Shown: positions 1-10,995 of the stretch, piece after piece
Layout of the letters: every line of letters begins with the position of its first letter
Position numbering within the stretch: position 1 is the stretch's first letter
From: Thecaphora thlaspeos
Lineage: Eukaryota; Basidiomycota; Ustilaginomycetes; Urocystidales; Glomosporiaceae
Reading direction: 5' to 3'
Assembly (NCBI GenBank): GCA_900291925.1
Contig: UWYS01000013.1
Location: 248,001-312,000 of the forward strand
Length of the DNA: 64,000 nucleotides
Made by a program: the position numbers and the translations under genes
The notes under the pieces: model-generated
Databases searched by the model: none
Seen by the model: the letters and a program-made list of their open reading frames with translations, nothing else
Told to the model about the DNA's origin: nothing

Positions 1-417
1 CCCTCATATGTACATCCAATTTCAACATGCCCAACTCCCCCCGCTTTCCCGCACTTATTTCGTATATCTATTACATCTGCTCTCGACACGTTACACCATT
101 TTGCTTGTCATGTACAATACCCTCTGATCTTAGATATTTGCACACTCTACACTGTCAATTTTGCGTCGCTTGCTTTCTCAGATGGGTGTGGATTACATCG
201 AAGACGTCGGAGAGAAGACGCCTTCGACGGGCAAGAGTCGTCTTTCGAATCAAAAATGACTCTCAGAAGTGAAGTCACAAACTCAACGTCAGTCGCATTG
301 CTTCCTGTCCGTTATCATTCCTCAAATGCTCGTCTATCCATTTATATATATATATGTGTGTGTACAAGGGTTCTGACAGTGTCATGATGATGAGCCGAAT
401 CAAAGGGTTAGGGTTAC
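1..417. other. Intergenic, 3' flank of the ABC transporter gene
   Basis: This AT-richer stretch lies beyond the stop codon of the minus-strand ABC transporter. It contains a TA/TG dinucleotide tract near 343-363 and scattered T/C-rich runs. An 81-codon open frame at 27-272 has no recognisable domain and I do not call it. I see no RNA gene. Confidence 0.6.
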
Positions 418-3400
418 CTATGCGCGATCCGTCACTTTTTTCGAAACGTTCCGAACGATTTCTTCCCTTGTGATGCTACTCCTCTCGCACATTGCTCTGA
501 ATACGCCGTCTTGACGGTCGAACAGAGCGAGGGGCGAATCGTACTCGGCCAACAGACCTTGATCGAACACTGCGATGCGATCGTACGCCAAGATGGTACG
601 AAGACGGTGCGCGATGCAAAGGATGGTGCGATTGACGAATTCTTCCCTGATTGTCGTTTGGATCTTGGCGTCCGTCTCGAGGTCGACGGAAGCAGTCGCT
701 TCGTCCAGCAGGATGATCTGCGAGTTCTTCACCAGCGCCCGTGCGAGTGAGACGAGAGAACGTTGGCCGACCGATAGGTTGCTGCCCTCCTCTTCGATGA
801 CCGTGTCCAGGCTGATGCGCGATACCTTGGTCGGTGACGGCGTATCGACGCCCGAGGCTACAACGCCGAGAGGCGTCATCGCTCCGTTGCCACCGCCCGG
901 TCCGTCGTCGGAAGCTTCGCCGAGATTTAGCGTCGCCGGCGTCTGGTGTCCCACCGTATCGTCCGAGATCAGGTAGGCGCGCTTCAGCGCATTGTTGAGG
1001 CGCACGTCATCGTACGCCCCGAACGGATCGAGGTTGGTCCGCAGCGTCCCGCTGAAGAGCAGCGGCTCCTGCGGCAGGATGGCCAGCCTCCTGCGCAGAT
1101 CCTGCAGGCCGATCTGCGAGATGTCGACACCGTCAATCACGATGCTGCCCTTGCTCAGCTCCACCAGCCGCAGCAGTGCCGTCAGCAGCGAGCTCTTGCC
1201 GGCGCCCGTGCGTCCAACGATGCCCACCTTTTCGCCGTTTCCCACCTTGAACGAGATGCCCTTGAGCACCGACGGCAGCCCGGGCCGGTAGCTGAGCCAG
1301 ATGTCGTTGAACTCGATCGATCCAGTCTCTGGCCAGCTGTCGCGCATCGGGTTGTCGGGGCGCACCTGGGCCGCCTCTTGGTCGAGCGACTCGGCGTAGT
1401 GGAGCAGACGCTCGACCGACGCCGTGTCGTTCTCGACCTCGGCCACCTGCCTCGTCATCCAGCTAAAGGCCTGCGACACCGTCATCATGTAGGTCAGCGC
1501 GACACCGCTGTTGCCGCCCGTCAGCGGGTTGCTGCTGGCCGTCGTCAGGATCGCCACAATCAGCACCAGCAGGGCGCCGAGCAGGTCGAGCCGCACGCCG
1601 AGCCAGCGCTGGTTGGCGGCGCTGGTGAGGTAGGCGCGGTTCTCGATGTCCATGCGCTTGATGTTTTCGCGGACAAAGGTGTTGGTCTCGCGGTAGGCGC
1701 GGATCGTCGCAAGGCCCGAGAGCGTCTCTGAGAAGTGCGAGTAGAGGCTGGAGCGAAGCAGCGCATCGAGGCGCTTGACCTCGCGCGCCGACGAGCGGTA
1801 GAACAGGGCGCCGAGGAAGTAGAAGACGAGCACCGCCGCAACCGCAATGATGAAGTAGTGCGTCAGAATTGTGATCAGGATGACGGCGCCGACCACCGAG
1901 GCCATCGTGTTAGTCGCCATGCGGATCGCGTCGGCCAGTTGGTTGTCGACGACGTCAGTGTCCTTCGAGGCTCGGTTCATGATCCTTCCAATGGGTGTCG
2001 TGTCAAGCCAGGAAATGGGCGCAAACATGATCCGCTGCATCGCCTCTCCGTGGAGCCTGCGGCAAGCGTAGAAGCTGAGGTAGCCCATGGCGATGCCGAC
2101 GATGAAGGTAAAGACGGTCATCATGATGCCGAGGGCGGCAAAGATGCCCATGTAGAAGCCCTGGCTCTGGTTGAAGGTGTCGTCCTGCCACCAGATGAGC
2201 CAGTAGCTGTTGAGGATGTTGGTGGCCTGCATCAGCGTGACGCTGAGCAGGCAGATGGGGACCATGACGGCGCCGTTGCCGAACTTTAGGTAGGAGTAGT
2301 AGACGTGGCCTGAGATAGAGCCGGTGTTGCGCTCCTCGGCCTCCATCAGCGCGCCGGAATTGTCGCCCTTGCCCTTGGTGAGACCGGAGCGCTTCTTGGC
2401 AGTGGCGTCCTTGATCTCCTCAGCCGTCTCCTCGATCGCCTCGCCCTCGTCGGCCTTCTTCTCCACCTCGTCCTTCTCCTGCTCGCCGCCAAACTCGTCG
2501 ATCAGCCGTTGGAAGGGGCCCTGGGCGGTCGAGAGTTGCTGGTAGCTGCCCATCTCGGCGATCCGGCCGTCCTCGAGCGTGATGATGCGGTCGACCTCGG
2601 GGAGGAAGTGGAGCGCATGGGTAACGAGGAGGACCGTGCTGCCCTTAGCCCGCAGGCCGAGGATGGCATTCTTAAAGAGCGCCTTGCCGACATGCGCGTC
2701 GACGGCCGAGAGCGGATCGTCGAGGCAGACGATTGAGGCGTCGTAGTAGAGGGCGCGGGCGATGTTGACGCGCTGCTTCTGGCCGCCGCTGAGGTTGACA
2801 CCCTTCTCGCCGATCTCGGTCATGTCGCCGGCGGGCAGGATGGCCAGATCGGCCTCAAGCTCCGAGACGCGGATCGCCTCCCAGTACCGCTCATCGTCGA
2901 ACGGCTGACCAAAGAGGACGTTGTCGCGGACGGTTGCGTTCTGAATCCAGGCGCTCTGCGAGCAGTAGGCTACTCGCTCCCCGCCCCATGTCACAGTACC
3001 GGCCGTCTTTCGCATCTCGCCAATGCAGGCCTGGAGCAGCGAGGACTTGCCGGATCCGACGGGACCGACGATGGCAACCAGCTCGCCCTTTGCGATCCGC
3101 AGGTTGATATGACTCATGGAAAAGGGCTCCTGTTCGTCTTGCTCGGTGCTGGCGGCATCGGCGGACGCTCCGGCCGAGGCGGCCGTCACTAGGGCCGAGG
3201 CGGCTCCGATGCCCGAGACCTGACCATCTCGCGGGACTGAGCTCGAGTCGCGTGGGCCAGTTGCTACGCCGTCGTCCGGGTGGACGAAGCTGTCTTCTTC
3301 ACTGACTCGCGGCTCGACCTTGGCCTCGGTCAGCGTAGCGTCGCCATTGTCCCCAGCAACGCCGGCAGCCTGCTCGGCCTCGACCTGCTTGTGGAGCGGG

Positions 3401-5457
3401 ACCTCATCCCCCCCGCGTTGGGCCGCGGTCGCGGGAGCCGGTAGGATGGACCTTTGCGCAGTGGCCGCAGGGGCAGTTCTGCGGAAGGCCTTCTTGGCCC
3501 GACCCTTGAGTGCCCCTTTGCCGCCGCCCGCCTTGCCGCCGGCTGGTACGCCCTTGGCCGAGGGTCCCGCATCGGCCTCAACCGTCTCCCAACGGAAGCT
3601 GGCGTCGCGGATGACGAGGGCGTCGCTGCCCTTGTTGTTGTCGTAGTCGAAGGCGTCGTCGAGCTGCTCGGCGGTAAAGACGAAGTAGAGGCGCTCGAAT
3701 GCGTTCATCGCGTCAGTGGTGGATGAAAGGCAGAGCGGGAGGAACATGAGCGGCATGCGGAGCAGCTGAAATAGCGTCAGCGCCGGGAACACCTTTGCGG
3801 CGTTGAGGTCGTGTCCAGTGGCGCTGTAGACGACGAAGGCGACGACGGCCGCGAGCACGGGCAAGCTGAACGCAACGGCGTTGTTGGCGGCGCGGATGAT
3901 GAGGATCTTGCGGATGTCGGTCAGCTCGCTGTTGCGGATGTCGTGGATCTTCTTGAGAAAGCGCGACTCATGGGAGAATGACTTGACGATGCGCATTCCG
4001 CCGAGGACCTCCTGGATGGTCTTGATGCGCTGGTCGGTCCACTTCATCGAGCGGCGTCGGATCACGAAGAGGCACTTCATCGTGTAGGTCTGCAGTGGCG
4101 CAGCCACGATGAAGAGGGCGAAACCGGCCAGCGCCGAGGGTCCGATCTGCGTCAGCAGGATGATGAGGCAGATAATGATCTGGATCGGCGCGGCAAAGAT
4201 GATGGTGAACCAGGCCGAGGCAAAGTCGATGCGACTGCAGTCGGTCGAGATGTGGTTGACCAGCTTGCCGCTGGAGCGCGCCTTGCCGTTCATGCGCATG
4301 GCGCGATTGAAGATGGCGGTGATCAGGGCGGCGCGGCTCTCGACACCGACCAACATCGACTTCCAGAAGAACTGGTGCTGGCAGACGCTCGCGAGCAGCT
4401 GCATGAAGAAGAGGGCAAACGCGAGGCCAATGCCCTTTGCCACGCTCGGGCCGTCGGTGTCCGTGGCCGAGGCGCTGTAGCGCTGCTGCGTATACTGGAT
4501 GATGGCCTTTAGCACGAGTGGCGAGGTGATCTGCGAGGTGTCGCCGACGATCTTGTAGGCGAGGCCAGTCCACAGCTTTCGGCCCATCTGGTCGTGCATG
4601 GCCATGACCAGCGAGGGCCGTTTGTGGCCGGAGCGTTGCGTCGTCGCGTCGGTGGCGGCGGCGGAGGCGGCCGTGGCAGCGGCTTGGGATGCGCCAGTGG
4701 TGGTGGGGGATGGCGCCCGCCACGCGGCCTCGCGCTGCTTAACGGTGCCGCGTCCGCGCTTGAGGGTCGATTGGAGCGTCCAGGTGGCCTTGAGCTTCCA
4801 GCCGGGACGGATCTCGCCGCTCTCGAGCCTCTCGTTGTACTGCTTGGCCTGCTTGACTCGGCGTTCCCAGTCGGACTGCAGCGTGTTTGCGAGCCTTTCG
4901 GAGCCGCAGTCGTCCGGTAGCTTGTACAGGTCGGTCGCCTCGAGGGGACGCTGGTAGCCAAGCACCATGATGGGCGTCATCCACTGAAAGTAGAGCTGGC
5001 TCAAGATGTTGGCGTTGTCGAGAGGGCTGGCGCGCGAATCGTCAAAGCTGGCCGGCGGCGGGGGCGGGATGTGCTTTGGCCGCCATATTTGCCACCAGCG
5101 TTCGCGGTGCTTGCCCTCAAAGTTGCGCAATCCCGGGCCGTGGGCGTAGGCAATGTTGGCGGCGGCTGGCGGTGATGTAGGGTCGGTGGTCTGGTGCTTT
5201 TCGAGTGCTGATGAAGATGGATCGGAAGAGGTCTCGGTCCCGCGACGCTCGTCGCCATGGTCGTTGTTGTTGTGTTCGTCGCTGGGCGAAGTGGCGTCGA
5301 GGACCTTTGCGTCGTCGTTGTCGCTCGTCTCGGAGGCGAGGGGGTAGCGGGCCGACGAGGCGGCTGGGGTGCCGAGGTCGACGGACGATGTCTGAGACGC
5401 GGAGGCGGCAGAGGGAGGAGCAGCGTCGACGCGGGCGGGTGGCGTCGAAGTGCTCAT
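418..5457 (-). CDS. YOR1: ABC transporter, ABCC/MRP family, Yor1-like multidrug exporter
   Basis: A single uninterrupted exon encodes 1679 residues. The order is a low-complexity cytosolic N-terminus (about 1-145), membrane domain 1 (about 300-590), NBD1, membrane domain 2 and NBD2, the full-length ABCC layout without an extra N-terminal membrane domain. NBD1 has Walker A GPVGSGKSS (about 798), signature LSGGQKQR (about 888) and Walker B IVCLDDP, where Asp replaces the catalytic Glu, as is usual in ABCC NBD1. NBD2 has Walker A GRTGAGKSS (about 1410), signature LSVGQ, Walker B ILLDEATAS and H-loop AHRLRT, so it should be the hydrolysing site. Family knowledge suggests ATP-driven export of organic anions or drugs at the plasma membrane. 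Long Ala/Gly/Glu-rich insertions sit just before NBD1 and inside NBD2 ahead of its signature. The protein is about 200 residues longer than yeast Yor1, largely because of these. The substrate cannot be read from sequence. Confidence 0.93.
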   Translation of the reverse strand: MSTSTPPARVDAAPPSAASASQTSSVDLGTPAASSARYPLASETSDNDDAKVLDATSPSDEHNNNDHGDERRGTETSSDPSSSALEKHQTTDPTSPPAAANIAYAHGPGLRNFEGKHRERWWQIWRPKHIPPPPPASFDDSRASPLDNANILSQLYFQWMTPIMVLGYQRPLEATDLYKLPDDCGSERLANTLQSDWERRVKQAKQYNERLESGEIRPGWKLKATWTLQSTLKRGRGTVKQREAAWRAPSPTTTGASQAAATAASAAATDATTQRSGHKRPSLVMAMHDQMGRKLWTGLAYKIVGDTSQITSPLVLKAIIQYTQQRYSASATDTDGPSVAKGIGLAFALFFMQLLASVCQHQFFWKSMLVGVESRAALITAIFNRAMRMNGKARSSGKLVNHISTDCSRIDFASAWFTIIFAAPIQIIICLIILLTQIGPSALAGFALFIVAAPLQTYTMKCLFVIRRRSMKWTDQRIKTIQEVLGGMRIVKSFSHESRFLKKIHDIRNSELTDIRKILIIRAANNAVAFSLPVLAAVVAFVVYSATGHDLNAAKVFPALTLFQLLRMPLMFLPLCLSSTTDAMNAFERLYFVFTAEQLDDAFDYDNNKGSDALVIRDASFRWETVEADAGPSAKGVPAGGKAGGGKGALKGRAKKAFRRTAPAATAQRSILPAPATAAQRGGDEVPLHKQVEAEQAAGVAGDNGDATLTEAKVEPRVSEEDSFVHPDDGVATGPRDSSSVPRDGQVSGIGAASALVTAASAGASADAASTEQDEQEPFSMSHINLRIAKGELVAIVGPVGSGKSSLLQACIGEMRKTAGTVTWGGERVAYCSQSAWIQNATVRDNVLFGQPFDDERYWEAIRVSELEADLAILPAGDMTEIGEKGVNLSGGQKQRVNIARALYYDASIVCLDDPLSAVDAHVGKALFKNAILGLRAKGSTVLLVTHALHFLPEVDRIITLEDGRIAEMGSYQQLSTAQGPFQRLIDEFGGEQEKDEVEKKADEGEAIEETAEEIKDATAKKRSGLTKGKGDNSGALMEAEERNTGSISGHVYYSYLKFGNGAVMVPICLLSVTLMQATNILNSYWLIWWQDDTFNQSQGFYMGIFAALGIMMTVFTFIVGIAMGYLSFYACRRLHGEAMQRIMFAPISWLDTTPIGRIMNRASKDTDVVDNQLADAIRMATNTMASVVGAVILITILTHYFIIAVAAVLVFYFLGALFYRSSAREVKRLDALLRSSLYSHFSETLSGLATIRAYRETNTFVRENIKRMDIENRAYLTSAANQRWLGVRLDLLGALLVLIVAILTTASSNPLTGGNSGVALTYMMTVSQAFSWMTRQVAEVENDTASVERLLHYAESLDQEAAQVRPDNPMRDSWPETGSIEFNDIWLSYRPGLPSVLKGISFKVGNGEKVGIVGRTGAGKSSLLTALLRLVELSKGSIVIDGVDISQIGLQDLRRRLAILPQEPLLFSGTLRTNLDPFGAYDDVRLNNALKRAYLISDDTVGHQTPATLNLGEASDDGPGGGNGAMTPLGVVASGVDTPSPTKVSRISLDTVIEEEGSNLSVGQRSLVSLARALVKNSQIILLDEATASVDLETDAKIQTTIREEFVNRTILCIAHRLRTILAYDRIAVFDQGLLAEYDSPLALFDRQDGVFRAMCERSSITREEIVRNVSKKVTDRA

Positions 5458-7536
5458 CCTGCAGCGGCGGCAGCGGCGGCAGCTGTGACGCCGTGACGAG
5501 GCCGAGCCAGAAGTAGAGCCGCGCTGTGAAGAGGAGGGGGCTGAACGGACGGCAGCGTCGCTCGGTCAGGGCTCAGGGGCGAGATGGACTGTCGAGGCAC
5601 AAGACGACGTTGTTTGTGATGCTGTGGCGTCAGGATGGCGTGGTTGTACCGGAAGAATATGATCGAGCTGCTGTGGCGGACGTGTGAAAGGGGGCCGGGG
5701 AGGATGATGATGATATCGTAGGTGCTGGTAGCTTTACTGTTTGAACATAGACTGCTCGACAGAGACAGGAGGGTGGTGAGGGTGAGAAGGCGAGAGGAAG
5801 AGGAAGAGGGAGAGGGAGAGGCAAAGGCAAAGGGATCGAGGTGAGGGAAGGACACGACTGAGCCACAGCGTTCGGATGAGGCTTGGCCGAGCGAGAGCGC
5901 ACCAGCACGGCATGACGCTCCACGCAAGCGAGTGTGAGTATGCGGCCAGGCAGGCACGTCGACGTCGAGCAACGAGTGCGGTAGTGATGCTGGCCTTTTT
6001 CGTTGTGCCGGCCGCTCGCCCCCTGATCTGGAGCGCGGCCATGGCAGGCGGGCAAGGTGGAGTATGTGTATCTGTATCTGTATCTGTGTCTGCATCTGCA
6101 TCTGCATCTGTATCTGTATTTGTATTTGTAATCTGTATGTACAGATACATAGGTCGGCGGTGGCCTCCTCGACAACCGGCGTTTGGCACAGCGGCAGGCC
6201 AGGCGGGCCACTACTGCCGACTCGATCGGACAGGGTCCGTTGCGTTGCGTTGACGAGGCCAGGCGGCGATAAGCTGTGCTCGAGTAGTGTACATGTATTT
6301 GTCAGCCTCTCGGAGGCATGAGCCGACACTTGCACCAGGCACGGCACGCTGCTCCACCGCGTGCACCTACATACAGTACTTACGCCTGGCCTACAGTGAC
6401 GTACAGTATACGTATATGCCTGCGCCATATTGTAGCCCAATCAACGCTGGTCGAGTCCTGTAGACTGCTCACTCTGTCTTCTGCCCGCCTCTCGTCGAGC
6501 TGAGGCAAGCATGAGTGGAAGCCACCACCCTCGCTCCATATAGTTATGTAGGCAGACAGACGCTCGACGAGGTCAGCACATCCTGACGCGACGGCGCCCA
6601 ACTCCACACGGCTGAGCTCCGCCTCGCCTTTTTTGTTTCCCTTTTTTCTCGCTTCCGCAAAGGAGGCGGAGCAGGGAGCGTTGCGTTGTTGTTCTGTGCA
6701 GAAGGAAAGATAGCGCAGAGGCGAGATGCTGCTGGCCGCAGCGCGCATGCCGCCGGCATACAGTATCCGCCGCATACAGCCAAGTCGTCTCTCTCTGTCC
6801 CATCGCTACTCCTTGCCCGACACGCCAGAGTGCAGTACTGCAAGAAGTAGGGCCTCCTCGAGACAACAAGGAGGCGGCATCGTACGCGCGACTGTCCCTT
6901 ATGGCCGAGGCTCTGTCGAAAGACACCTCTCGGCCGGCTCACGGCTTCGGACCCCTTGGGACCTAGCCGTCGCCCGTCAGGCAGGTCGCGTTGAATTTCC
7001 GTCAAAGCACTGCCTCGCTCCTGTATCACGTCGTGTACGGCGGGAGCGCATTGCGGTGTGTTGTACTGTAGTCGGTCTGTCCGTCGCGCCTGGCCGAGGT
7101 CGGCAAGCCGCATGGCACATGAGTGTGGGCGAGTCGAGGGCCTGGGCTGAGCGAGGCGCAGTGTCGTGCGTCCTCCCTTTATCCACGGAGCTGGACGGCC
7201 GACACCTCCGAGCCGACTTCGTAAATTACAACCGATTGGCTAAGCCCGATCTGAGCTGCCTGACAGGAAGGGTGATCGGCTGGCAGGGAGCTGATGTGGA
7301 GGCTTCGTGCGTTGTTGGCTTCTTGATGCGGGCGAGAGGTGTTGCGTTGGATGGCAAAGGAGTACCGTGCGCTGCTCGTTCCCTCCGTTACACCATCACC
7401 CATCAGCATCGTCGACGCACATCCACCAGCATCCCAGCACTTGCATGGTCTCTGACCAGCGTAGCAGTGACCCAGCCTCAGCAAGCCTTGCAAGCTCCAC
7501 GAGCGCCTACTGAACCTCCATCGACGGCCGCCCATC
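5458..7536. other. Divergent intergenic region between the ABC transporter and NPL4
   Basis: About 2.1 kb separates the two divergent start codons and should hold both promoters. It contains a hexanucleotide microsatellite (6066-6130), several TACAGTA-type heptamers (for example 6372-6378) and C/T-rich leader sequence just before the NPL4 ATG. Open frames of up to about 300 codons occur on both strands, but they are built of low-complexity residues and match no family I recognise. Confidence 0.6.
6066..6130. repeat. Hexanucleotide microsatellite (TGTATC/TGCATC)
   Basis: About eleven copies of a 6-bp unit alternate between TGTATC, TGCATC and TGTATT variants, in the intergenic region upstream of the ABC transporter gene. 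The interruptions suggest an old, partly decayed tract. Confidence 0.85.
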
Positions 7537-10247
7537 ATGCTGGTCCGAGTCCGTTCCAAGGACGGCATCTTCCGCTTCCCCTTGGAGCCCGCCGACGACG
7601 CCGCCTTGCTCGTCGATAAGGTCCTAGCGACCACCATCAACGCCGATCCATCCTCGCTCACCTTTTCAAACCAGCCGCGCGGCGGCGAGTTCCAGGCAAA
7701 CGATCTCCGCGGCACCACGCTCGGCGAGCTCGGCATCTCTCATGGCCACCTCCTCTACGCCGCTTACCGCCAAGCTTCGTCCTCTGTCTCTACGTCCGAC
7801 AATGCTAGCAACGTCCCTGCCTCTGCAACATCCCAGCCCTCCGAGGCAACGGCGGTCGCGGGTCCCTCGACGACACCAACCACCGCGAGCGGAGCCTCGA
7901 CCTTGGCCAACAGACCAAAGAAGCCGTGGGAGGAAGCGGTCGAGCACCAGGTCGACACCTACTGGGAGGCCCAGGATTGCAAGATCCCCAGGTCTAAAGA
8001 CGCCCAGTTCTGCCGTCACGGACCCAAGGGCATGTGCGACTACTGCATGCCGCTCGAGGTGAGTCCGACCAGCGACGCAAGGACGCGGCCGAGGCCTGGC
8101 GTGCTCGACGTGTAGAGCATCCGAAGCTGACCAAACGCAACTGCGCCCCTTCTTCGTGTGATCCATCGTTGGTCTCTTCAGCCCTATGACTCAGGTTACC
8201 AGGCCGAGCACAGCATCAAGCACCTTTCCTTCCACGCCTACCTGCGAAAGCAGGACATCGCCTTCAACAAGCCGTCGCAGTCCTACATCCCGCCGCTCGA
8301 GGAGGTCGACTACCGCGTCAAGACACCCTGCCCCTCGGGCCAGCACCCCGGCTGGCCGGCCGGAATCTGTACAAAGTGTCAGCCCTCGGCCATCACGCTC
8401 CAGCGGCAGCCGTACCGCATGGTGGACCACGTCGAGTTCGCACACCCGGACCTGATCGAAAGGATCCTGGCCTTCTGGAGGAGCACGGCGAGCCAGCGCT
8501 TCGGCTTCCTGCTCGGCCGGTACGAGGCGTATCCCGACGTGCCCATGGGCATCAAGGCCGTCGTCGAGGCCATCCACGAGCCGGCGCAGGAGGGCGAGCT
8601 GGACGGCCTCACGCTCGGGGTGCCGTGGGACGACCAGCCGCGCGTCGAGAACCTCGCCCGCTCGTGCGGTCTCGAGTTCGTCGGTATGATCTACTCAGAC
8701 CTCAGCCCGGCCGATCCGACGCACCAGGACCCTACCAAGGCCGGTATGGTCGCCTGCAAGCGCCACAAGGACAGCTTCTTCCTCTCCGGCTGCGAGACGC
8801 TGTTTGCGGCGCAGCTGCAGTTGGGCAACCCGAACCCGAGCCGCTTCAGCTCGAGCGGCCGCTTCAACTCCAAATTTGTCACCTGCGTGCTGAGCGGCAC
8901 CGAGGAAGGCGCTATCGACGTCTCAGCCTACCAGGTCAGCGAGCAGGCCATGGGCATGGTCCAGGCCAACATGATCGAGGCCAGCGTCAACCCCAACATC
9001 ATCCGCGTCAAGCCCAGCGGCGAACAGCTCTACGTACCCGAGGTCTTCTACCGCTACACCAACGAGTACAAGATCGACGTCAAGGAGAGCGCTAAGCCGA
9101 CCTTCCCGGTCGAGTACTTGATCGTCAATGTAAGTCACTGCTCCTCTTTTGCTCCTCATTTTTGCCTGCAGAGGGCCCTCCGCTTGCCGCTCCGCCTTGC
9201 TGACGTATGTGCTTCTCTGTCCCCTCGTCGCGGCACCGCAACAGGTCACGCACGGATTCCCCAACGCGCCTAACCCGACTTTCCTCTCGTCTGCCTTCCC
9301 GATCGAGAATCGGCCCGGCCTGCACGATCAGGACCTCACTGTCGCCCTGACGGATATCGGCAAGGTGGTGGGCCATCGCGAGCTGCTGCCCGTGGGTGGC
9401 GGGACCGAGGACACCAAAGGCAAATCGCGCGCCGACGACAACCAGGTCAGGGAGAAGCTGGTTGGCACGCTGAGCGACTGGCACCTCTTGGCGTTCTTAG
9501 ACACGTCGGGACTCTTGGACAAGGTAAGTTTACAAGGAGATGGACGGATGGCCGGGCGAACGATGAAGAGGGACCGATTGTGCGTGAGGAGGCCGCAGCA
9601 GCGTATCTAACCCTTCTTCTGCTGTCGCCGCTTTCCCATCACTTCCCGCCCACACAAAGGACGACATGGCGGCACTCTGCCGGATGGCGACGACCCACGA
9701 CTCAGGCGCCGCTCTCGACGCCCTCCTGCTCCAACCGGGCTGGCAGACGCTGGCCGCAATCGCAAGGGAACATGCGCCCGCTTTCACCTCCAACAACAAC
9801 CACCACAGCAGCAGCGCCAGCAGCAGCAACAACAACAGTAGCAACATCAACAATGCCACCAACGACGTCAGAACCGAATCGGCCGACACAGGCAAATCGG
9901 AGCCGGCCGGCAACGACTTTACCTACGACGGTGGAGAGTCGGACGACGAGATGGCATTCGAAGACGCGGACGATGCCTTTGTCGACGAAGACAATGACAA
10001 CGACGACGACGACGACGACGACGACAACGATTTCCAGATTACTGGCGTTTCTACTCACGGTACGTCGTCGATGTGGCCGGGTGGGACGGCAGGCGGTGAG
10101 GGGCTCATTGAGGAGGTCGGCGGCGGCAGCGGCGGAGAAGGTGGGGGTGGGCAGGTCGCCCCGAGCGATGCTAAGGTGTGCCCGCACTGTACCTTCCACA
10201 ACGCCCTCGGAGCGGTGGACTGCGATGTCTGCGGATTGCCATTGTAA
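7537..10247 (+). CDS. NPL4: NPL4, ubiquitin-binding cofactor of Cdc48/p97
   Basis: Four exons (7537-8058, 8182-9129, 9245-9523, 9660-10247; all introns phase 0, donors GTGAGT or GTAAGT) encode 778 residues. With Ufd1 and Cdc48 this protein recognises and unfolds ubiquitylated substrates in ERAD and chromatin extraction. Visible domains are an N-terminal UBX-like fold (1-80), the NPL4 zinc-finger region with CDYC (about 168) and CTKC (about 237) knuckles, and an MPN domain (about 250-500) without a JAMM metal motif, as expected for this inactive family member. A C-terminal NZF finger (about 753-776) has CPHCTF and CDVC knuckles. Metazoan NPL4 carries such a finger and budding-yeast Npl4 does not. 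The Trp usually found two residues before the first NZF Cys is Val or Lys here, while the ubiquitin-contacting Thr-Phe pair is kept. A Ser/Asn-rich segment and an Asp run precede the finger. Joining the exons gives continuous family sequence, which supports all three introns. Confidence 0.95.
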
Positions 10248-10995
10248 GGTGGTCTCCACCCTTTTCACTCTCTCTCTCGCACCCGGCAGTTAATCAAAGT
10301 CTCATTGTACGAGTGACCCACATCCACGCCCCGAGCTCGTGCGTACGTGGCCTCGTTCGACACCCATACGACGCATTGATGAGGTGGGGGAGAAGACGAG
10401 TGTGGAACGTCGGTCTCCCCAGTGGTCACTTTGCATGCGCTCCCGAGTCTTCCTGTGCCAGGCCGTCCGGATGGAGAGCCGCACAATCTGCTCGGAGGGA
10501 GGTTGATGCTGACGATGTCCACAACGAGAAGGTAGACGAGAAAAATAAGAAGCAAACTATCAGTAAGACCTTAGGACAGGGGAGAGGATGAGGCCCAATC
10601 GGGACCACGACCCACACGTTCGGCTTCCGTAATACGCAAACGGCAGGCAATGTCGAAAGGGTGGGAGGAAAGGGGACCGTAAGGAAGTGGGTCTCTTGAA
10701 AGGTATCGTGGTTAGGTATCAGGGGACAGGAGGCCCGACCCTCAGGGGTTTTCGCAGTTGAACGAGCGCAGGAGAAGAGCGCCCCTCCATGACCGCTCTG
10801 CCTTATGTATAAACGGTGAGCACGGAGGAATCAATTTCCCACCATCCCTCCCCCGTCCCCCTTCCTTTCCTCATCTTTCCCCCCTTTCTCATCTGACACC
10901 TCTCCACGAGACCACCACACTTTCCTTGACACTCTTCAACCCTGTTCACACCACACCACCTTACCAGACCAGGCTGCGACTCCTCCAGTCTCGCG
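10248..10995. other. Intergenic between NPL4 and the secreted repeat protein
   Basis: About 750 bp between two plus-strand genes. The last 150 bp are strongly C/T-rich, a common leader composition here, and a TATAAA lies at 10808. I see no conserved open frame or RNA gene. Confidence 0.55.
10808..10813 (+). promoter_or_regulatory. Candidate TATA box of the secreted repeat protein gene
   Basis: TATAAA lies 183 bp upstream of the ATG at 10996 and is followed by a pyrimidine-rich leader. Position and context fit a regulated promoter, but no transcription start is known. Confidence 0.4.

Noticed and set aside
6066..6130. Short regular repeats as a CRISPR-like array
   Set aside because: The units are 6 bp with no spacers, in a eukaryotic genome with introns. 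This is a simple microsatellite.
5454..6440. 328-codon open frame upstream of the ABC transporter
   Set aside because: It reads through the hexanucleotide microsatellite and C/T-rich leader, has no domain, and most likely is untranslated promoter or 5' leader sequence.
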